From Allomyces macrogynus ATCC 38327 (taxonomy: Eukaryota > Blastocladiomycota > Blastocladiomycetes > Blastocladiales > Blastocladiaceae): DNA of 11,295 nt. The position numbers and the translations under genes were made by a program. The notes under the pieces are model-generated. The model was not told the origin of the DNA. It saw only the letters and a program-made list of their open reading frames with translations, and did not search any database. Of the stretch, positions 7,338 through 11,295 are shown piece after piece (within the stretch, counting starts at the first letter, position 1; each line of letters opens with the position of its first letter). Location: assembly GCA_000151295.1 (NCBI GenBank), contig GG745348.1, positions 780,527 through 791,821 of the forward strand. Reading direction: 5' to 3'.

Positions 7338-8916
7338 AGTGGCAGCACCGGTCGGCAGGTCGGTCGGTCGAGGATCAGATCAAGGAAGCGGGCGTGAACG
7401 CGTGCGCGCGGCCGGTGCGGGCACGGATTAATGCGTGATCGAGCGGTGAGGGAACGGCCGGCAGAGGCGGGAATTCGATAGTGCGTGTGCGGATCGGGCC
7501 ACGCGATGGCGGCGGGATGAAGGTAGAGGAGGTAATGGGAGGACGGCGGCGCGGTCGGCGCGTTGGTACTCGAGTGGCGGCGCTGTGTCAGGCGAGGCAG
7601 TGAGGATCGGCCAGGGGGGGACCGGGGCGTAGACGAGGAAGGGAATAGTCGAATGGGCTGGGGGTGACGAGGAATGAGGGCAAGAGTCGCGCCGAGACGC
7701 CGCAATGGAGTGGAGGGTCGTGCAGGAGCAGGAGCAGGGCAGGGACGACGAGCGGGGGCGACGCAGTCAGCCGAGATGAAATTGGGCGCAACGATCCGCA
7801 AGCAGGGGCACGGCGGATCCGGCGACCGGGCCATGATCCACTCGGTGGGCGGGCAAGCCGGTGCATGGCGGACGTACCGGCAGTCGCGTGGGTGCAGGGG
7901 GGGGCGACGGCGACCGGATCAATGGCGCCGCGAGGGGGGTTGCGGCTAGTGTGGGGGTGCGGGAAAATCAATCGGGTCGGGGAAGGAAAGCGAAGCGACC
8001 CAGCAAGCCTTGCCGAGGCCGTTCACGCTGGAGGTTCACGCTGGAGGTACACAGGGAGCCGTTGGCGGCGCGCGCCTTGCGGGCGTGCAAAGACCGCGCG
8101 AGACCGCTCTCCGAAGTGGACCAGCGTGACGCTTGCGCGCAATGACGCCTCGCATCACACTCTCGCCAGCTTTCGCGCGTTTCGCCACGACTTTCGCCGC
8201 TGCCGCTGCCACTCGTTTGGCAGCCAGCGTGATAGTCACGCCATTTGTCTCCCACCTTGCGCGAGGCACCGGGCCGCGCGCTGCCCTCTCCACCTCCCAG
8301 TCGCATCTGTGGTCGGCACCACGACGCACACCGACTTGCGAGCCCAAGACCCCGCGCAACTACAGGCAACTTCACGACCTGTACACTCCACCGGCAAAGC
8401 TGCACCAGGCCGGCCCCCCTCACGGCACCAGCGCCAGGAAGTGACCCGCTCGTGTTCGGCACTACCAGCGAAATGCCCGTCATCGCTGTCAAGCACCACC
8501 ACGACGACCACGGCCCGCCCGCCGTCCCCCCAACACCCGCTCCAAGGATGTGAGACCGTTTCAGGCTGTGGCCGGCCCGGCTGCTGCCCTGCGGCCGACA
8601 CCAATATCGATCTCGACATCGGAACACGACGTCGACTTCGCGCACCCCCCGCGACGACGCCGAGCCTGATTGCTGCGCCCGCGCCCATCGTAGATCGACC
8701 TGCGGGCTTCTCGACGATTACGCCGCGCTCCACAACGAACTGGGAGCTAACGCGCGCCCGCCGCCGTGCGACACGCACTGGTTCCTGGCCGCGCCGACGC
8801 CGACGCCGACGCGCACCGGTCCCTGTCCTCGCCGAGCTCTTGCGCAAAGCCGATCGCGATACGAGCTCGTCGACCGCACCGCCGCCATCGACTCGCTCCG
8901 ACGCTGTTGCGCACCA
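7338..8916. other. Long divergent upstream region of G-beta and GNAT genes
   Basis: This 1.6-kb region has no gene that can be fully supported. Next to G-beta the minus strand is C/T-rich and low in complexity, as expected of its leader and promoter. From about 8142 on the plus strand an ATG opens a 101-codon frame (to 8444) whose first about 45 residues are Ala/Arg/Thr-rich without acidic residues, like a mitochondrial presequence; a following open frame contains a 'DDYAALHNELGANARPPPCD' stretch. A spliced gene is conceivable but no model is convincing. The region also holds a 13-bp tandem duplication (8021-8046) and GCCGAC repeats near 8793-8812. Confidence 0.45.
8021..8046. repeat. Perfect tandem duplication of 13 bp
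   Basis: GTTCACGCTGGAG occurs twice with no gap. It lies in the G-beta/GNAT intergenic region. It may be a recent slippage duplication or a doubled protein-binding site. Confidence 0.9.
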
Positions 8917-8923
8917 TATATAA
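8917..8923 (+). promoter_or_regulatory. TATA box (TATATAA) of the GNAT gene
   Basis: TATATAA stands out in a very GC-rich stretch, 157 bp before the GNAT start codon. Transcription would start near 8950, giving a pyrimidine-rich leader of about 130 nt. No other plus-strand start fits it better. Confidence 0.6.
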
Positions 8924-9079
8924 TCTGCGTCGCCACTGCGGTGACACTGTTCCTCCCTTGTCCCGCCTCGCCTGTGCGCTCTTCTTCGAATCTGTCCGCA
9001 CGCGCTGCCGCTACACCTCCGTTGCCACCCCCGCTCGCACACACGCACGCACTGCCCGCCCGCCCGCACAGACTGCACG

Positions 9080-9973
9080 ATGCCCGCCTACGCGCCCGCA
9101 CAGCTCGTCGCCAAGCACCTCACCCAAGACCACCCGGTCTCGGCACTCGGCACCCGGATCCGGCTCGCGCGTGGCTCTGACGCGGCGGCCATCACGGCGC
9201 TCTCGAACCTGGCCTTCACCGACTCGCACTGGTTCAAGCGGCCGCACTTCTACGACCGCACCAACATCGATGAGGTCCTCGCCGGCATTCTCGACCTTAC
9301 AATCGACCTCGACGCGCCGCTCAACGACCACTCGTGCTTTCTCGTCCTCGACTGGCCCGCGTCTTTACCCGACGGCACGCCGCTTCCGCAACCCGACGGC
9401 GCGACCGCCGTCCTCGGCGCTTCGGGGGTCCCGCTCGCCGTGTGCGTGCAAGTGCACAAAGATTACGATAGCGCCGGCGCGCCGATGATGGGCATGTTGT
9501 CGGTGCACCCGCTCTTGCACCGCCGTGGGCTCGCCAAGTGGACGACCGATGCGGTCGAGCGACTCGTCACGCATGTGTTGAACGGGCACCGTCTGTTGAT
9601 TGAGGTCGTGTCGCTGCAGACCTACCTGCTCACGATTTACGAGAAGCTCGGGTTCGTGCGGGTGGGCGATCGCGGGTGGGAGAAATATGGGGTCTATGAT
9701 TGGGAGCGCGATATGACAAGGCCGTCGACGCTCGCGCTCATGGAGAAGCGGTTGACGCCGGTCGTGACCGTGGAGGACGAGGTGGTGGTGGTGGTGGTGG
9801 TGGTGGTGGTGGTGGTGGTGAAGGAGGAGGTGACCCTGGGCGAGGAGATGAAAGCGGGGGACGAGGAGAGCGATGCGTATGAGAGCGGCGACGATTCGGG
9901 CGTCGGAACCGAGAGCTTCATCGACGACGTCGAGGTCGAGCGCGCGGCCGCGGTTCTTCAAGTCGAAGCCTAG
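9080..9973 (+). CDS. GNAT-family N-acetyltransferase with poly-valine tract
   Basis: One intronless frame of 297 residues starting ATGCCC in a CACGATG context. A GNAT fold covers about residues 26-215: an N-terminal 'RIRLARGSDAAAITALSNLA' strand-helix, motif A 'MMGMLSVHPLLHRRGLAKW' (136-154) with the R-R-G-L-A acetyl-CoA pyrophosphate loop (148-152), and motif B 'YEKLGFVRVG' (187-196). It therefore probably transfers an acetyl group to an amine of a small molecule or protein; the substrate cannot be told. The tail is unusual: 13 consecutive valines (235-247), all encoded by GTG from a microsatellite, followed by a Glu/Asp-rich, Ser-containing stretch. The valine run is too short and isolated, being flanked by acidic residues, to be a clear membrane anchor. 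It is convergent with the myosin light-chain gene. Confidence 0.85.
   Translation: MPAYAPAQLVAKHLTQDHPVSALGTRIRLARGSDAAAITALSNLAFTDSHWFKRPHFYDRTNIDEVLAGILDLTIDLDAPLNDHSCFLVLDWPASLPDGTPLPQPDGATAVLGASGVPLAVCVQVHKDYDSAGAPMMGMLSVHPLLHRRGLAKWTTDAVERLVTHVLNGHRLLIEVVSLQTYLLTIYEKLGFVRVGDRGWEKYGVYDWERDMTRPSTLALMEKRLTPVVTVEDEVVVVVVVVVVVVVKEEVTLGEEMKAGDEESDAYESGDDSGVGTESFIDDVEVERAAAVLQVEA
9781..9820. repeat. (GGT)13 microsatellite inside the GNAT coding sequence
   Basis: Forty bases of uninterrupted GGT repeat, read in the GNAT frame as 13 GTG valine codons. Changes by whole units would keep the frame and alter the tract length. Confidence 0.95.
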
Positions 9974-10398
9974 TTTACCAACGTCGGCGGGGCGCGTTTG
10001 GCGAGACGAGGCGAGACCTGTCGTTTCGAGTAGATGGGGGACAACGCGGTCGACTTTTTTGGTTTGGCGATTTGCTTGCTTTATTGGTCGTGGGTCGGCA
10101 CGCCGGGTGCGCGCAAGGAAGCAGCGCTTTTGGCAGTGTATTCTCAATGATAGCCAACCGCCAAGCAATTCGCGCGGGAGCGCGAATTTTTGTTGTCTTT
10201 CTGGTTCCGCTGGGCTTAACGACAACATACGGGAGGGACCGTCGTGTCTCAGACCGTCTTGCTGCCTGTTGACTGTCCCTGATCAGAGCCAGCGCTCAAC
10301 TCAACCCACTCACAACCAACGATCTGAAGATCAAACCACAGTTTCATTCCAATCCAAATCCCCACGACGACGAGTCCCCTCCCATCCAGTCCCATCAC
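9974..10398. other. Convergent 3' region between GNAT and light-chain genes
   Basis: A 425-bp region with no supported gene, holding the 3' ends of two convergent transcripts. Base composition is less GC-rich than in the exons. The only structured element seen is the hairpin at 10167-10188. Confidence 0.5.
10167..10188 (+). terminator. Perfect 9-bp hairpin with GGGA loop followed by T-run
   Basis: AATTCGCGC and GCGCGAATT form a perfect 9-bp stem around a GGGA loop (a GNRA-type tetraloop), followed by more T to 10191. It lies about 195 bp past the GNAT stop. It resembles an intrinsic terminator, but Pol II does not need one, so a role in RNA 3' processing or stability is only possible. Confidence 0.4.
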
Positions 10399-11041
10399 TT
10401 ACTCGCCATGCTTGAGCACGCGCACCCACTCGCGGTAATTGAACCGGTTCTCGGCATCGACCGGCGCGCCCTTGAACATGATATCCACTTCCTCGTCGGT
10501 GAACCGGTCGCCCATGGCCGTGAGCGCCTCACGCAGCACGTCCGCGTCAATGTAGCCCGTCTTCTTCTCGTCAAACGCCTCAAACGCCAGCAAAATCTCG
10601 TGCTCCGGGTCGGTGCCCGACATGCGCTCGCCGAAGAGCGTCAGGAAGATGGTGAAGTTGATCGTGCCGGACCCGGGCGCGTCGCCAATCATGTCGTCAA
10701 TGTACTCTTCGGTCGGGTTTTGGCCTTCGACGTGGAGAAGCGGGTGAGTTTGGGAGGACCGTGAAGCGGCGATCGGGCGGCCAAAGGGCGTACCGAGACT
10801 CGCGAGCATGTCCTTGAGGTCGTCCTTGTCAATAAACCCGTCCTGGTCGTGGTCGATCATGGAAAAGGCCTCCTTGAACTCGGCAATCTGCCGCTGGTCG
10901 AACATAGCAAACACGTTCGAGTTTTGCCGCTGCGCGCGCTTCTTCTTTCGGGACGACTAGATTGGTGCACGTGCGCGCGCCGTCAGTGGCTGCGCTCGAA
11001 GGGCGCCGGAGGGCTCGATCGGACGGGCGCGATCGCACCAT
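10399..11041 (-). CDS. RLC1: Myosin regulatory light chain (EF-hand protein)
   Basis: Three coding exons on the minus strand: 11041-11039 (only the ATG), 10956-10794 and 10724-10399, giving 163 residues; introns are 82 and 69 bp. The start was chosen because the frame upstream of MFAMF reads [19 protein letters not shown] directly after a CTAG acceptor, and a good CCAAGATGG start lies 82 bp upstream with a GTGCGA donor right after it. The basic N-terminus with Ser14 (RQNSNVF) matches the light-chain kinase site RxxSNVF; the neighbouring Thr is Asn. EF-hand 1 is canonical (Asp36, Asp38, Asp40, Asp44, Asp47 around Gly41), so it can bind a divalent cation; later EF-hands are degenerate. The rest ([20 protein letters not shown], '[18 protein letters not shown]') is typical RLC. 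It binds the myosin II neck and regulates the cytokinetic ring. Confidence 0.92.
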
Positions 11042-11295
11042 CTTGGCGGTCGGTAGAGGTGGTGGTGGTGGGTAAGAGAGAGGGTGTGGGCCAGCGACCG
11101 AGTGGAGAGCAGGCGGCGAGCGTCGCGGTGCAGCAGGTGCGGGTGCGGTAAGTGCGACGGCAGCGGTGCGGGTAGACGGTGTCGAGATCGTCGAGCACGC
11201 TAGAGAAGAGACGGATCGACGCGAAAATGCGTGAGGGTAGGTCACGGTGTAGGTCACGGTTGTGTGAAGGAAGCGGCAAACCAGGAAACGTCGGG
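11042..11295. promoter_or_regulatory. Upstream region of the light-chain gene
   Basis: This is the 5' flank and leader of the minus-strand light-chain gene. Read on the minus strand it is pyrimidine rich before the ATG (CTCTCTTACCCACC then a CCA repeat). It contains a perfect 12-bp tandem duplication at 11237-11260. No TATA box was recognised. Confidence 0.45.
11237..11260. repeat. Perfect tandem duplication of 12 bp
   Basis: GTAGGTCACGGT occurs twice in a row, about 200 bp upstream of the light-chain start codon. It could be a doubled regulatory site (TGACC on the sense strand) or a slippage product. Confidence 0.9.

Noticed and set aside
7664..8923. Long plus-strand frame of 419 codons upstream of the GNAT gene
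   Set aside because: It is Arg/Pro/Ser/Thr-rich throughout, has no domain or motif, overlaps the G-beta leader, and several other frames over the same stretch are equally open, as expected in GC-rich DNA.
8236..9078. Minus-strand frame of 280 codons opposite the GNAT promoter
   Set aside because: The translation is Arg/Gly/Val-rich and low in complexity, and it crosses the TATA box and leader of the GNAT gene. It is best explained as a shadow frame.
9365..10228. Minus-strand frame of 287 codons with a poly-histidine run
   Set aside because: It lies antisense to the GNAT coding sequence; the poly-His is only the reverse reading of the GGT repeat. The plus strand carries clear GNAT motifs.

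Overview
The window looks like nuclear DNA from a GC-rich, compact fungal genome, most likely a basidiomycete. The evidence is genes with several short introns (64-85 bp), tight gene spacing and fungal orthologues (a DUF1746/Dsc4-type protein, Mgm101, a heterotrimeric G-protein beta subunit, a myosin regulatory light chain). Ustilaginomycotina would fit, but that is inference. No prokaryotic operon, CRISPR array, transposon or virus was seen. All exon models below were built by hand from splice sites, frame continuity and family conservation.

Layout. At the left edge (137 to 1, minus) is the N-terminus of an unidentified gene, divergent from a two-exon DUF1746/Dsc4-like gene (870-1449, plus). 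After about 0.8 kb without a gene comes a six-exon UPF0014/FetB-type membrane protein (2248-3632, plus). It converges on a four-exon MGM101 (4852-3879, minus) whose first exon is the mitochondrial presequence. Divergent from MGM101, a TATA box at 5183 precedes a U3 snoRNA-like gene (about 5222-5446, plus). A small, probably two-exon gene of unknown function (5821-5509, minus) ends just beyond it, followed by the two-exon G-beta gene (7337-6042, minus). About 1.7 kb of divergent upstream sequence separates G-beta from a single-exon GNAT acetyltransferase with a poly-valine tract (9080-9973, plus), which has its own TATA box at 8917. The GNAT gene converges on a three-exon myosin regulatory light chain (11041-10399, minus) whose first coding exon is only the ATG.

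The genes do not form one pathway: they are a housekeeping mix (ER/Golgi quality control and sterol sensing, metal or metabolite transport, mtDNA maintenance, rRNA processing, G-protein signalling, actomyosin). The most useful observations are the U3 gene with an apparently shortened box A, the small spliced gene hidden between U3 and G-beta, a nearly uniform GTNCG 5' splice-site pattern, and the ATG-only exon plus an in-frame 69-bp intron in the light-chain gene. No clearly novel multi-gene system was found.
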